Source: CAYJXJ01 sp964374095
GTDB lineage: Bacteria > Elusimicrobiota > Elusimicrobia > UBA1565 > UBA9628
NCBI GenBank assembly: GCA_964374095.1
Contig: CAYJXJ010000001.1
Coordinates: 1-64,000, forward strand
DNA: 64,000 bases
Direction: 5' to 3'
In this document: positions 33,630 through 43,274 of the stretch, piece after piece
Layout of the letters: the number at the start of each line of letters is the position of its first letter
Position numbering within the stretch: the stretch's first letter is position 1
Made by a program: the position numbers and the translations under genes
The notes under the pieces: generated by a model
The model's input: only the letters and a program-made list of their open reading frames with translations
What the model was told of the DNA's origin: nothing
The model's database searches: none

Positions 33630-36600
33630 GAGGCCCCGGCTCCGGCGATTCTTGGGGCGCGGGGCTGCGCGCCTCCGAGCTCCTGGCCGCGGGTCGGCCT
33701 AGAGAGGCCCTGCGGTGGGCGTCGCGGGCCGTCGCCTCGGGCGGCGGCGGGTGGGCCTTCCTTCTGCGGGCCCGCGTCAAGCAGGCCTTGGGGCGCCCGC
33801 GTCTGGCCGTGGCCGACGTCACGCGCGCCTTCGACCGGGACGCGGAATGCGGCTGGATCTTCGACCTTCCTGTTGAGAAACGATTCATCCCTCAGTCCGA
33901 GCCGCAACGGCGGCTCGGGGCGCTCAACCGTGGTTTCCGCGATGACCCGGGTTGCTGGGCCGTCCGCGCCTTCGTGGGCAAGCTCCAGGTGATGGGGGGT
34001 CGCGGACGGCAAGGCCTCGCGCATCTCAACTGGGCGGTCCGCGCTCGGCCCTCCGAAGCGTATCTCCTGGCCTGGCGCGCTGAGGCCCGGCGGCGGCTCG
34101 GCGCGCCGCGCGGGGCGCTCGCAGACGCGCGGGCCGCGCTGCGGCAAGACCCTCGCCATGCGGTCGCGCTCGCCGCGCGCGCGGGAGCCCTGCGGGTCTT
34201 GGGACGGGGTGAGGAGGGCTTCAAGGACGCAGTGTTAGCCCACGCTCTGGGGCCCAACTACGAGGTCCCGGCCTTGGAGGCGGCGCGCTGCCGTCTGGCG
34301 CTTGGCGACCTCGCGGGCGCTGCGACCTGGCTCGAGCGGGCGGCCCGCAGGGCCGCGCGCTACGGCTGGCGCAACCTCTTCGAGGGGAACATCCCGGCGG
34401 ACGGGGGTTGGGGGGCGCTCCCCGAGGCGGACAGGGAGGTCCGTTTGCTTGCGTGGCGCGGCGAATGGGAGCTTTCGCAAGGTCACGCGGGGTCCGCGCT
34501 CCCCCTGCTGCGGCGCGCGGTCTCCGGGGCAAAACCTCATCCCTGGGCGCACGCCTGGCTGGGGGAAGCCCTCGAATATTCCGGCGCGCGGACTGAGGCC
34601 TTGGCCTCCCTGGACCGGGCCGTGCGCGTGGACGGCTCTTACGCGCGTGCCCGCGTTTCAAGAGGCCGGTTGCGGCTGATGGCGGGTCGGCCCCGAGAGG
34701 CGCTGCGGGATTTGGACGCCGCGCTCTCACGGGAACCGGATTGGGCTCTGCCGCGGTACTGGAAGGCCCGCGCGCTGGAATCGCTCGGCCGGTCCGCCGC
34801 GGCTTTGGAAGAGCTCGATGCCGCCCTGCGCCTTGATTCTCGGTTCACCGAGGCGCTCGAGGCGCGGGATAGGTTGCGGGCTGGAGGAGTCCGGAGGGAG
34901 GGTGCGACCGCCGCTGTCTTGGCGCGCGTCCGCGCCGGCGACTTCGACGGCGCCTGCGAACTCATGACCGGGGGCGAGCGCCTGGGCCTGGACGCGGTGT
35001 GGCGGAGCCATCCCTCTCATGATCTGATGTACGCGCAGGCGCCGCGGGGAACGCCTCCCCCCGCGTCGACGCGCCGAGCCTGGCGGGACGAGGCTCGGCG
35101 GCGCGGGAGCGCGGAGCTCTGGTGCCTATCGGCGGCCGGGGAACTGGCGGCCGGTGAGAACGCGGCGGCCGAATCCCTAGCCGGACGGGCCCTGCGGCTG
35201 CGGCCAAGTCTGGTGGCGTCGCGCCTGATTCGGGGCGCGGCGCGGCTCGCCGCCGGCCGCCGCGCGCACGCCAACGAGGGCCTCGACCTTGCCCTTGGCG
35301 ACCTGTCGGCGTATCTCTCCGAGCGTCCGCGCGACGCGCGCGCCCTGCGCTTGCGGGCCGAGCTCCTAAATGATCTCGAAGACTTTGAGAGCTCGGCCCG
35401 CGATCTTAAGGAGTCGTTGCGGCTTGAGCCCGAGAACGACTGGGCCAAGATCGAGCTCGCCGACATGCTGACCGATCAAGGCCGCGCCGCCCAGGCGTGG
35501 CCCCTCATCGCGGGCCTGCGCGGCGCCTGGGGCCGGGAAGGCTGGTACTGGGCCCTGCGGGGCCGGGCGTTGGCCACGAGCGGCAAGCGCGCCGCGGGCC
35601 TGCGGGCGATGGAGGAAGCGGCCCGGCGCAGCCCGCAAGCCGGCATACTGGCCTGGCTGGGCGAGGCGTATCGGGTCAACGCGCGATACCGGGAGGCCCT
35701 CGCGGCCTTGGGACGCGCCATCGCCGCCGATCCGGCCTTCCTCTATTCTTACGAATGGCGCGGGAGGCTCCTGCTGATGCTGGGGCGTCCGCGGGCGGCT
35801 ATGGCGGACCTGGAGGCCAACATCAAGGCCGACCGCCGCCACTACTTCGCCCCGGCTTTCCGGGGTGAGGCCAACTTCAAGCTCGGTCGCTACCGCGAGG
35901 CTGTCGAAGACTTCGAGCGCGCCTACCCCCTCGACCCGCGCCTGACCTGGAACCCGCGCGTGCGGGAGGGGGAGAGACCCGGATCGCGCGAGGAGGCCCT
36001 CCGCCTCGACCTCGACGCCGCCGTGGCCCGCAGGCCCCGGGACGCTTGGGCCCTTGCCTTCCGGGGGCGTTGCCGCGCTACGATGGGAGACGCTGGCGGC
36101 GCCTTTCAGGATTTGACTTTGGCTTTGGATCTGGCGCCACTGGCCTTCGCCTTCGCGTGGCGCGGCTATTGCCGCATGAGCCTCGGCAAGGATGCCCCCG
36201 CGCTGGAAGATTTTCGGCGCGCGGGAACCCATCGCTGGGCCCGCGCCTGGTCGGGACAGGCGCTGCTGCGGCTCGGCCGCGCCCGCGAGGCCCTGCGGGC
36301 CTTTGACTCGGCCACGGCCGCGGCCGACCCGCATCTGGCCGTCGTTTGCGACTGGGCGGCGGGGGCGCTCGAGTCGATGGGTCGTACGCGCGCGGCCGCG
36401 GTCCAGCGGCGGCGGGCGCGGCGCTGGGGGCGGCTCGTCCAGGGCGCCGAGATGGCTGAGGGAGCGGGTTTCGCCTGCGCCCGAGCCCTTGATCCGTTGG
36501 AGGAACTGTTTGCGCGGCTGGGCAACGTCCGGCTCGTCGGCCTGTTGGAGACGCGCCTCGATATGACCGAGCTCAAGCGCTCCTTCGCCTACGGAGTCCG

Positions 36601-38653
36601 GCGTCATGCCGCCCGCTATGGACCGGCCTACGAGGAGGCTCTGGCCCGCGCCGGCGCGGGCACGGCGGCGGCCTTGGCTCGTCGGGGCCGGGCGCAGCGG
36701 ATGCTCGGGCGCTGGGCGCCGGCCCGGCGCGACTTGGACGCCGCCCTGCGGCGGGATCCGTCGCTGGCGGAGGCCTGGGCATGGCGCTGGGAATTGCGCG
36801 CGTCTCCGGCCCGAGGACTCCGGATCTCGTTTGGCGACATCGACAAGGCCATCGGCCTTGCGCCCGACAATGCCTGGTGGCGCGTCTGGCGCGGCTGCGG
36901 GCGCCTGGCGGTGGTTCGGGAAGGCGTGGCCGGAGATGTTCGGCCCGCGCTCGAGGATTTTCAGGCCGCGCTGCGTTTGGATCCGGGGTGCGCTCTCGCC
37001 TGGGCCATGTCGGCCGCGGCCTGGCGGGCGCTGGGAAACCGGACCCGACAGACGGCTTCGCTGCGGGCGGCCATCAAGGCCGAGCCTCGGCAGGCGTGGC
37101 TGCGCCGCCAACTCGCCGAAGCCCACGCCCTCACCGGCGACCTCCATGGATGTCTGCGCGCCTGCTCGGAGGCCATCCGCATCGAGGAGACCCTGGGCCT
37201 GGAAGTCTTCGCCCGGGTCAAGTTCGGGCGCCTGGCCCGGATGCCGCGCAAGCGCCTGGCCCGCTTTTTCTCCGGCCGCGATCCCACCGAAGCCCTCCGG
37301 TGCGTGGATTTGATACTCCAACGGGAGCCGAGGGCCTGGTGGGCGCTGGTGATGCGCAGCGACCTCCGGAGGACTCCGCCGTTCAATGATTTCGCCGCCG
37401 GGCTAGCGGACCTGGAACGCGCCGTCCAGATCAAGAAGGACTGCCCCTGGGCGTGGGCTTATGTAAGCCGCGCCCGGCTTCATGCCGGCCGGCGCGACGC
37501 GGCCCGCCGGGCCATTGACCGCGCTGTTGGTCTCGACCCCGAGTGCGGGTGGTTGCGCGCCTGGCGGGGGGAATTGAAGCGCCGGATGGGCGACCCGGAA
37601 GGGGCCCTCTCCGATCTCGAAGCCGCCGTCCGTCTGGACCCCGACTACGAGCTCGCCTATGCCTGGAGGGGCGGGGCCAAGCGCCAACTCGGACAGGTGG
37701 AATCGGCCCTCGAGGATCTTGATCTGGCGATTCGTCTCGACCCGCGCTACGCGTGGGCGCTCCATGAGCGGTCGCTGGCGCTTCGGGCGCTCAACCGGGT
37801 CGACGCGGCCTTGATCGATTTGCAGTCGGCCTGGCGGCTGGACTCGAAGTACGCCTGGTCGTCGGGCAAGGACCGCGAGGGGGCGTTGGCCCTTCTGGAC
37901 GCGGCGTTGAAATCCGATCCGTCGCACGCGCTGGCCCAGGCCTGGAGGGGCGAGACGCTCAACCGGATGGGGAGGTTCGAAGAGGCTCTGGGGAGCCTGG
38001 ATGCCGCGTTGAACCTTGATCCGGGGTTGGCCTGCGCCCGGGCCTGGCGTGGCTGGTCGCTGGCCTGCCTTGGCCGTCGCTCGGAGTCGCTCCGAGACCT
38101 GAACCGGGCTCTGTCCAAAGAGCCGGGCAACTCCCAAGCGCACGCCTGGCGCGGGCGCGTTCTTCTCGACGCGGGTCGGCCGCGCGCGGCGCGTCGGGCT
38201 CTGCGCCGTTCGCTGGCCGCCGAGTCGAAGTCCGCGTGGGCGTTGGCTTGGGCCGCGGATGCGGAGCTCGCCTGCGGCTCCCCCGCGGCGGCCCGACGGG
38301 CCTTCGAGCGGAGCCTGGAACTCAACCGGAGCAACCCCGAGGCTTGGGCGGGTCTTGCCGAGGCCTGCGGCAGGCTGGGGGATGAGCGGCGGGCCCGCCT
38401 GGGTCGCGCGGAGGCTCTCCGACTCAGGCCCGACCTGCCGGCCTCGCTGGTGAGCCAGGGGCGGGGCAAACTCGATGCGGCCCGGCCGGCCGAGGCGCTG
38501 GCCGACTTCCGGAGAGCTCAGGCGCTGGCGCCGGAGGATCCGTGGCCCATGATCGGCTCGGGGGTCTGCCTGCAGAAGCTCGGGCGTCCGCTGGAGGCGG
38601 CCGTTCTCCTGAAGAAGGCTCGGGAATTGTCCCCCGATCTGTTCCAGCGCTGA
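33626..38653 (+). CDS. Giant TPR protein (1675 residues)
   Basis: Almost entirely TPR-like, roughly forty units, with the same W-R-G-x helix starts as the smaller TPR proteins. It reads as several fused modules. From about residue 430 a segment beginning VLARVRAGDFDGACELM and DLMYAQ repeats the whole plan of the 38744 protein (DLMYEQ), including the insert AYPLDPRLTWNPRVREGERP. Other inserts occur at GWIFDLPVEKRFIPQSEPQR near the start, ARFFSGRDPTEALRCVD and AWRLDSKYAWSSGKDREGAL. No signal peptide and no catalytic domain. Coupled by ATGA to the TPR-radical SAM gene. A large assembly platform is the simplest reading (inference). Confidence 0.82.
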   Translation: MRGPGSGDSWGAGLRASELLAAGRPREALRWASRAVASGGGGWAFLLRARVKQALGRPRLAVADVTRAFDRDAECGWIFDLPVEKRFIPQSEPQRRLGALNRGFRDDPGCWAVRAFVGKLQVMGGRGRQGLAHLNWAVRARPSEAYLLAWRAEARRRLGAPRGALADARAALRQDPRHAVALAARAGALRVLGRGEEGFKDAVLAHALGPNYEVPALEAARCRLALGDLAGAATWLERAARRAARYGWRNLFEGNIPADGGWGALPEADREVRLLAWRGEWELSQGHAGSALPLLRRAVSGAKPHPWAHAWLGEALEYSGARTEALASLDRAVRVDGSYARARVSRGRLRLMAGRPREALRDLDAALSREPDWALPRYWKARALESLGRSAAALEELDAALRLDSRFTEALEARDRLRAGGVRREGATAAVLARVRAGDFDGACELMTGGERLGLDAVWRSHPSHDLMYAQAPRGTPPPASTRRAWRDEARRRGSAELWCLSAAGELAAGENAAAESLAGRALRLRPSLVASRLIRGAARLAAGRRAHANEGLDLALGDLSAYLSERPRDARALRLRAELLNDLEDFESSARDLKESLRLEPENDWAKIELADMLTDQGRAAQAWPLIAGLRGAWGREGWYWALRGRALATSGKRAAGLRAMEEAARRSPQAGILAWLGEAYRVNARYREALAALGRAIAADPAFLYSYEWRGRLLLMLGRPRAAMADLEANIKADRRHYFAPAFRGEANFKLGRYREAVEDFERAYPLDPRLTWNPRVREGERPGSREEALRLDLDAAVARRPRDAWALAFRGRCRATMGDAGGAFQDLTLALDLAPLAFAFAWRGYCRMSLGKDAPALEDFRRAGTHRWARAWSGQALLRLGRAREALRAFDSATAAADPHLAVVCDWAAGALESMGRTRAAAVQRRRARRWGRLVQGAEMAEGAGFACARALDPLEELFARLGNVRLVGLLETRLDMTELKRSFAYGVRRHAARYGPAYEEALARAGAGTAAALARRGRAQRMLGRWAPARRDLDAALRRDPSLAEAWAWRWELRASPARGLRISFGDIDKAIGLAPDNAWWRVWRGCGRLAVVREGVAGDVRPALEDFQAALRLDPGCALAWAMSAAAWRALGNRTRQTASLRAAIKAEPRQAWLRRQLAEAHALTGDLHGCLRACSEAIRIEETLGLEVFARVKFGRLARMPRKRLARFFSGRDPTEALRCVDLILQREPRAWWALVMRSDLRRTPPFNDFAAGLADLERAVQIKKDCPWAWAYVSRARLHAGRRDAARRAIDRAVGLDPECGWLRAWRGELKRRMGDPEGALSDLEAAVRLDPDYELAYAWRGGAKRQLGQVESALEDLDLAIRLDPRYAWALHERSLALRALNRVDAALIDLQSAWRLDSKYAWSSGKDREGALALLDAALKSDPSHALAQAWRGETLNRMGRFEEALGSLDAALNLDPGLACARAWRGWSLACLGRRSESLRDLNRALSKEPGNSQAHAWRGRVLLDAGRPRAARRALRRSLAAESKSAWALAWAADAELACGSPAAARRAFERSLELNRSNPEAWAGLAEACGRLGDERRARLGRAEALRLRPDLPASLVSQGRGKLDAARPAEALADFRRAQALAPEDPWPMIGSGVCLQKLGRPLEAAVLLKKARELSPDLFQR

Positions 38654-38685
38654 CGTCCTCCCCTCTGGCGATTGGGGGGCGCCTA

Positions 38686-38714
38686 TTGAATTTCCACGCC
38701 GAACCTGCTAACCT
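38686..38714 (+). promoter_or_regulatory. Sigma-70-type promoter for the second TPR/WD40 operon
   Basis: TTGAAT (38686-38691), 17-base spacer, TAACCT (38709-38714), in the 90-bp gap after the giant TPR gene. A GGGAG ribosome site precedes the ATG at 38744. Confidence 0.6.
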
Positions 38715-38743
38715 TAGGAAGGGCGTCATTCGGGCAGGGAGCG

Positions 38744-40444
38744 ATGCAGAGCAAGAAAATCGGTTTGTTGGCCCGGACGGTTTCGACCGCCGTAGGCCGC
38801 GGCGACTTCAATGGCGCCGTCGCCGCAATCGGACGCAGCCAGGGCCGGCGTTTGAGCCTCATCAAGGACCTGACGGCCTTTTTTCCCCGCGACGACGGCC
38901 GCCAGGATTTGATGTACGAACAGGACTTCGGCCTGAGTCCTTACCGGCGGCGCTACGAGGAAGCCCGGCTGGCCGTGGCCCGCGCGAAGCTCGCGCAACG
39001 AGACCGCGACGTCTTGCTGGGCCTGCTCGACATATTTCTTGAGCGCTACCCGCGGGCCGTGAAGCGCCTGGACGGGGCGGCGGCCCGCAATCCCGATGCG
39101 TATTGGCCCCAGTTTCTGCATGCCACCGCGATCTGGCTGCACGGGGACCGGCTGCGGACGCGGGACTACCTCGCCGACGCCCTGGGGGCGATCGATCGCG
39201 CTATCGCCTCCGAGCCTAGCCACCTCTACGCCTACGTGATCCGGGCGGGTCTTCGCCGGGAGATGGAAGACGTTCCCGGGCGTCTGGCCGACGCGCGGCG
39301 CGTGAGCCGCATGGACCCGCGGTTCGTATGGGCTCGGACCGAGTTGGCCGAGGTGCTTTCCGAGGAGGGCCACTACCGCCACGCGATCAGGGAAGACAAC
39401 GCCCTCATCCGCAGATTCCCATCCCAGGCCTGGGCCTGGGCCCAGCGCGGGAGAATCCGCGGCATCAGCGGCTTCTATCAGCTTGCGCTCCGGGACTTCG
39501 AGAAGGCCGTGGCCTTGGATGGAGAGTGCGGCCCTCTTTACGCTTGGCGCGGGGAAACCTTGCGCCGCTTGGGCCGCCATGATTCGGCGCTCGCGGACCT
39601 CGACGCCTCGATCCGCAAAGACCCAGGCTACCGTCTGGCTCACGCCTGGCGCGGCCGCATCCATCTGCTCATGGGCCGGCATTGGGACGCGATCCGCGAC
39701 TTCAACCGTTGCCTGCGGCTGGAGTCGAGGGAGATGCTGGCCCAAGCCTGGCGCGGGGAGGCGTGGTGGAAGCTCGGCGAGGCCCGGCGCGCGGCCGAGG
39801 ACTTCGCCGCGATCTACCCGGCCCAGCCCCGAGCCCTGTGGAATGCGCGCCTGCAGCCTCGGGAGACCCAGGAGAACTACTTCCTACTCGATCCGGGCCC
39901 CGGCGGGAGGCGCCAGCGCGATTTCTGGGCGGACCTCGATTCGGGCGTGAAAGCCGCGCCTGGCGACCCGTGGGCGTGGGCCTTCCGGGGCGCTTGCCGC
40001 TCGGAGGAGGGTTTCCTGCGCGAGGGCGTGGCGGATCTCACGCGCGCCCTGCAGCTCGACCCGAGCCTGGCCTTCGCCGCGGCGTGGCGGGGTGAGTCCA
40101 TCCGGCGTATGGGAGCCCCGGCGCGGGCCCTGGCGGACTTGGACGCCGCGGTCCGCAAGGATCCCGACAACCTCTGGGCCTGGGCCTGGGCGTGGCGGGG
40201 GCTGGCGTTGAAGGAGACCGGGCGGCTCGATGCCGCGTTGGAATCCTTCGACCGAGCCACGCAGGGGCCGTCGCAGCGTTTCGCCCGGGCCCACGTGTGG
40301 CGGGGCGAGGTCCTCTGGGCGCTTGGCCGTCGTTCCCAGGCGGCCGCGGCCTTCCAGCGCGCCTTCTACCTGGACGGTAAATGCGTCGAGGCGCGGCGTT
40401 GGTGTGCCAGGACCCGCGCGGCGGCCCTGGGCACGCTTCCCTAG
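38744..40444 (+). CDS. TPR protein with the shared insert module
   Basis: A 566-residue cytoplasmic TPR protein. After the N-terminal module (AVGRGDFNGAVAAIGRSQ, then RQDLMYEQDFGLSPYRRRYE) come about a dozen units such as WAWAQRGRIRGISGFYQLAL and YAWRGETLRRLGRHDSALAD. The row is interrupted by IYPAQPRALWNARLQPRETQ and then resumes with PGDPWAWAFRGACRSEEG. The same order exists in the 30139 and 33626 proteins. It has its own promoter and heads the block leading into the exported Cys-rich and WD40 genes, so it may connect the cytoplasmic and envelope halves of the locus in expression. Confidence 0.8.
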   Translation: MQSKKIGLLARTVSTAVGRGDFNGAVAAIGRSQGRRLSLIKDLTAFFPRDDGRQDLMYEQDFGLSPYRRRYEEARLAVARAKLAQRDRDVLLGLLDIFLERYPRAVKRLDGAAARNPDAYWPQFLHATAIWLHGDRLRTRDYLADALGAIDRAIASEPSHLYAYVIRAGLRREMEDVPGRLADARRVSRMDPRFVWARTELAEVLSEEGHYRHAIREDNALIRRFPSQAWAWAQRGRIRGISGFYQLALRDFEKAVALDGECGPLYAWRGETLRRLGRHDSALADLDASIRKDPGYRLAHAWRGRIHLLMGRHWDAIRDFNRCLRLESREMLAQAWRGEAWWKLGEARRAAEDFAAIYPAQPRALWNARLQPRETQENYFLLDPGPGGRRQRDFWADLDSGVKAAPGDPWAWAFRGACRSEEGFLREGVADLTRALQLDPSLAFAAAWRGESIRRMGAPARALADLDAAVRKDPDNLWAWAWAWRGLALKETGRLDAALESFDRATQGPSQRFARAHVWRGEVLWALGRRSQAAAAFQRAFYLDGKCVEARRWCARTRAAALGTLP

Positions 40445-40454
40445 CCCCGGGCAC

Positions 40455-41498
40455 GTGGTCCTGACCGGGTTGCTCCTCGCGGTGGGTGCGGCGGCCGCCC
40501 CGTTGTCGGTTGAGGAACTCCCCGAGACCCTGCGGCGTATTTACGGGGGGACGGCCCTGCCTAGCCTAACGCAGGCGCGCGAGATTGTGGCTGGAATCGA
40601 GTTGACGATCGCCACCAGCACCCCGAAGCCGCTCGAACACCAACGCTTAGTCTCCGAGTGCGTCCAGAAGGCGGACTGGGACGGCGTCCTCGAGCAAACG
40701 CTTAGCCGGGAGGTCGAGGCCGCCTACCTGGCGGAGCGCCTCTGCGCCCGCGACCTCCGAGGATGCGTGTCTCCGGAAGGCCGCCCGGCGTGCTCCCAAG
40801 CCGTGGAAGTGCGTCCTTTCTGCGGCGATCTGTTCAATACCTTGTGCATCGAATCCATCGGGGCCGGAGCGCGCGAACTCACATTCTGCTGCCTGGGAGT
40901 CAAGAGCATATTCTTGGAATCTGATCCGGGGGAATTGGCGCGGATCTCGGCCGAGGGCGGACTCGATCGCCTGGCGAGGCTTTGGAGGGATCTCTTCTTG
41001 CGCGGGGACACGCGGTTCTGCACCGAATTGCCCTACTTTCGGGACAACCCGGCGGGCTGCCAGGCCGCGGCGTCCTGGCAGCGCTTGGGTGAGCGCGCCT
41101 GCGCCGCGCTCAACGAAGAACAGAGGCAGGACTGCATCGACCGGGCATTGATTCTGTCCGCGGCGAGTTCCCGGGACCCATCGCGCTGCGGCGGCAACGC
41201 CCTATGCCGTGCCGTGGTAGGGGCGGGGAGCGCCTGTCTACCGAGCTCCCTCGCGGCTCAGAAAAGCGATGCTTTTCGGTCTTGGTGTGCCCACCGGTTG
41301 GAGCGGATGCGCGTGATGCCCTCCCCCGAGCTCGTCGCGGCGACTCGACAGCGGGCCCTGGCCCAACTGGCCCTGATGAAGGCGTGGATCGGCTACCGCG
41401 CGGGAGAGAGCCTCCCGCCCGGGGGTCAAGAGTCGCTGCGGACTCATCTCGATCTGGTGAACGCGTCCGCTCGCGGGTTGGGGGGAGGATTGCCGTAG
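40455..41498 (+). CDS. Exported Cys-rich protein A
   Basis: A 347-residue protein from a GTG start: signal peptide MVLTGLLLAVGAAAAP, then a mostly helical protein with 16 Cys. The diagnostic segment is RDPSRCGGNALCRAVVGAG, preceded by FCTELPYFRDNPAGCQAAAS. Three other genes here (41507, 44215, 62083) share this arrangement. Paired Cys outside the cytoplasm suggest disulfides or metal or heme-like ligands, but no CxxCH motif is present. I do not recognise the family. Confidence 0.72.
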   Translation: MVLTGLLLAVGAAAAPLSVEELPETLRRIYGGTALPSLTQAREIVAGIELTIATSTPKPLEHQRLVSECVQKADWDGVLEQTLSREVEAAYLAERLCARDLRGCVSPEGRPACSQAVEVRPFCGDLFNTLCIESIGAGARELTFCCLGVKSIFLESDPGELARISAEGGLDRLARLWRDLFLRGDTRFCTELPYFRDNPAGCQAAASWQRLGERACAALNEEQRQDCIDRALILSAASSRDPSRCGGNALCRAVVGAGSACLPSSLAAQKSDAFRSWCAHRLERMRVMPSPELVAATRQRALAQLALMKAWIGYRAGESLPPGGQESLRTHLDLVNASARGLGGGLP

Positions 41499-41506
41499 GC
41501 GCCGCA

Positions 41507-42412
41507 GTGGCGCTGGCCGTGGCCGCCGCCTTGCTGCCGGCGCGGTCCCAGGGCGCGCCGGCTGTTCTCGCTGGCCTAGAGGAGGACTACGAGCGGCTGA
41601 AATCCCCGCCCCGTCCCGATGACCTCGGGGCTTGCGCCGTCGCTTGGCCGGAGTTCACCCGGACGCCCTTCTACCGCGAGCACCGCCACGAGCTGGTGGC
41701 CGCCCTTCTTTGCCCCAAAGATTTGTCGGCCTGCGACGGCCCCGACGGCCCCCGGCTCGCCGAGTTTTGCGAGGAAGCCCGTTATTTTCTCTGCCTCGAC
41801 TCGATCCGGTCCCATAGTCCCGATCGAAACGCCTGCCGCCAGTACCTTGCCCAGATCTCGTCCAATGTCGGGCAAGATGATAAATATGATCGGGCCGCCT
41901 TTGGCCGGGATGCTCCCCTCTTTGAAAGATCCGTCGCACTCCTCGAGGCGGCGGTGACGCGCGCCGACACCGCCTACTGCCGGGAATTCTCGCTTCCGGC
42001 CTACCGGCAGGAATGCCGGCGGCGTCTGTCCTTCGCCCGCGGGCCGGCCGGCTGCCGCAAGATCGGCGAGGCTTGCGTGCGCCATGTCTGTTTGGGGGCC
42101 GCGGCCGCGATGGCCGCCTCCGGAGATCCGTCGCGCTGCGGCGGCGATGCGTATTGCGCTGCTTTATTTGGGGACCCAGCCGTGTGCGCCGCCGAATCGC
42201 TCAGTTCGCCCGGACAGCTCCTTCGCCGGTTCTGCGCCGATCCCGGGGCGCGGGTCACGGCCGCCGCGTGCCGGTTCCTCTCTCTGGCGGCCGAGGCGCG
42301 CGGGAAACTCAAAGGTCTCGCCGGCTCGTCCGCCGGCCTGCGCCGGATCGATGAGATGTCGGCGTCCGTCGGCCCGCTCTGCGTTCCGGCCGCCTCCCCC
42401 CACGCCCATTAG
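41507..42412 (+). CDS. Exported Cys-rich protein B
   Basis: About 301 residues with 17 Cys, paralogous to protein A: ACRQYLAQISSNVG, YCREFSLPAYRQECRRR, CRKIGEACVRHVCLG, and the signature GDPSRCGGDAYCAALFGDP. The signal peptide MALAVAAALLPARSQGAP follows a GTG at 41507; an ATT at 41489 sits too close to the GGGGGAGG ribosome-like site to be preferred. The start is therefore uncertain by a few codons. Adjacent to the CbiX-like gene (1-base gap). Confidence 0.7.
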   Translation: MALAVAAALLPARSQGAPAVLAGLEEDYERLKSPPRPDDLGACAVAWPEFTRTPFYREHRHELVAALLCPKDLSACDGPDGPRLAEFCEEARYFLCLDSIRSHSPDRNACRQYLAQISSNVGQDDKYDRAAFGRDAPLFERSVALLEAAVTRADTAYCREFSLPAYRQECRRRLSFARGPAGCRKIGEACVRHVCLGAAAAMAASGDPSRCGGDAYCAALFGDPAVCAAESLSSPGQLLRRFCADPGARVTAAACRFLSLAAEARGKLKGLAGSSAGLRRIDEMSASVGPLCVPAASPHAH

Positions 42413-42413
42413 C

Positions 42414-43274
42414 ATGGCCGCGCTTCTTTCCCTGCTGTTGACGGTCGCGGCGGCCGGGGAGGGCCGCGTGGGCGTTCTCGTTGTCGCCCACGGCCGCGAG
42501 GCGGGGTGGAACCGCGAGGTGTTGGCCGCATCGGCGCCGCTGCGCCGGACGGCTCCGGTCGAGGTGGCCTTTGGACGCGCCGCCGCCGATTCCATCCAGG
42601 GCGCGTTGGAGCGGCTGGAAGCGGCGGGAGCCGACCGTATCGCGGTCGTTCCCCTCTTCCTGTCGGCGGAGAGCTTCGGTGACCGCATCGAGCGGGTCTT
42701 GGGCTTGTTGCCGAAGGCGCCGGAGCCGCCGGTCCATGGAGCCGACATCCGCGGGCACATGGCTTACTGGAGGGTGCTCAGCCGGGCGCGGTTGGGCTTG
42801 GCCCGGTCGGGGCTCCTTGAAAGCGAGCTTGCCGGTGAAATCCTCGCCGACCGCGCCCGTGAGTTGAGCGTTCGGCCCCGAAAGGAGGCGGTCCTGGTCG
42901 TATCCCACGGCGCGGCCGATCCCGTCACGGATTGGGGGTGGCTGGCCCACTCCAACCGGCTGGCCGAGAGAATTCGCCAAGACCGCCCCTACCAAGAGGT
43001 CGGGGTGGAGACTCTCCGCGAGGATCGACTCGAGACGCGAGCCCAGGCCGAGGACATGCTCCGCCAGCGGGTGGACGCGTGGCAGCGTCGGGGACTCGAC
43101 GTGATCGTCGTGCCGCTTCGGCTATTCGACCCGGGTCCGGTCGCCACGGTCCTGGTTGGAAGAAAGGTTAAGTTCAACGGTCGGGGAATGCTGCCGCACC
43201 CCAAGGTGACGCTCTGGCTCAAGGAACGCGCCCGCGCCGTGTGCGCGGAGGAGGGATGGCCGTCGCCCTTTTAA
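42414..43274 (+). CDS. Exported double-domain CbiX-like protein
   Basis: A 286-residue protein. A signal peptide (MAALLSLLLTVAAAGEG) is followed by two CbiX/sirohydrochlorin-chelatase-like domains: GVLVVAHGREAGWN with H26, and AVLVVSHGAADPVTDWG in the second half. CbiX enzymes are cytoplasmic and insert Co2+ or Fe2+ using two His. Here the second His of each domain appears replaced (VPLFLSAESFGDRIERV, VPLRLFDPGPVATVLVG). Export and the missing ligands argue against a normal chelatase; binding of a metal or tetrapyrrole outside the cytoplasm is possible. It is paralogous to the N-terminal part of the 53031 protein and overlaps the first WD40 gene by 19 bases. Confidence 0.72.
   Translation: MAALLSLLLTVAAAGEGRVGVLVVAHGREAGWNREVLAASAPLRRTAPVEVAFGRAAADSIQGALERLEAAGADRIAVVPLFLSAESFGDRIERVLGLLPKAPEPPVHGADIRGHMAYWRVLSRARLGLARSGLLESELAGEILADRARELSVRPRKEAVLVVSHGAADPVTDWGWLAHSNRLAERIRQDRPYQEVGVETLREDRLETRAQAEDMLRQRVDAWQRRGLDVIVVPLRLFDPGPVATVLVGRKVKFNGRGMLPHPKVTLWLKERARAVCAEEGWPSPF

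Noticed and set aside
35366..37321. 651-codon open frame antisense to the giant TPR gene
   Set aside because: Composition is Gly/Arg/Pro-rich without recognisable motifs, while the plus frame is a continuous TPR protein in a coupled operon.
33626..38653. TPR arrays as a defence or eukaryote-derived effector
   Set aside because: No signal peptide, secretion signal or toxin domain; the modules match neighbouring operon proteins, so local duplication explains them.
41204..41506. Upstream extension of Cys-rich protein B
   Set aside because: The extension overlaps protein A in another frame with Arg/Gly-rich content; the signal peptide begins at 41507.
42414..43274. Genuine sirohydrochlorin cobaltochelatase in a cobalamin pathway
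   Set aside because: It has a signal peptide, apparently lacks the second metal-binding His in both domains, and no other cobalamin or siroheme genes are present.
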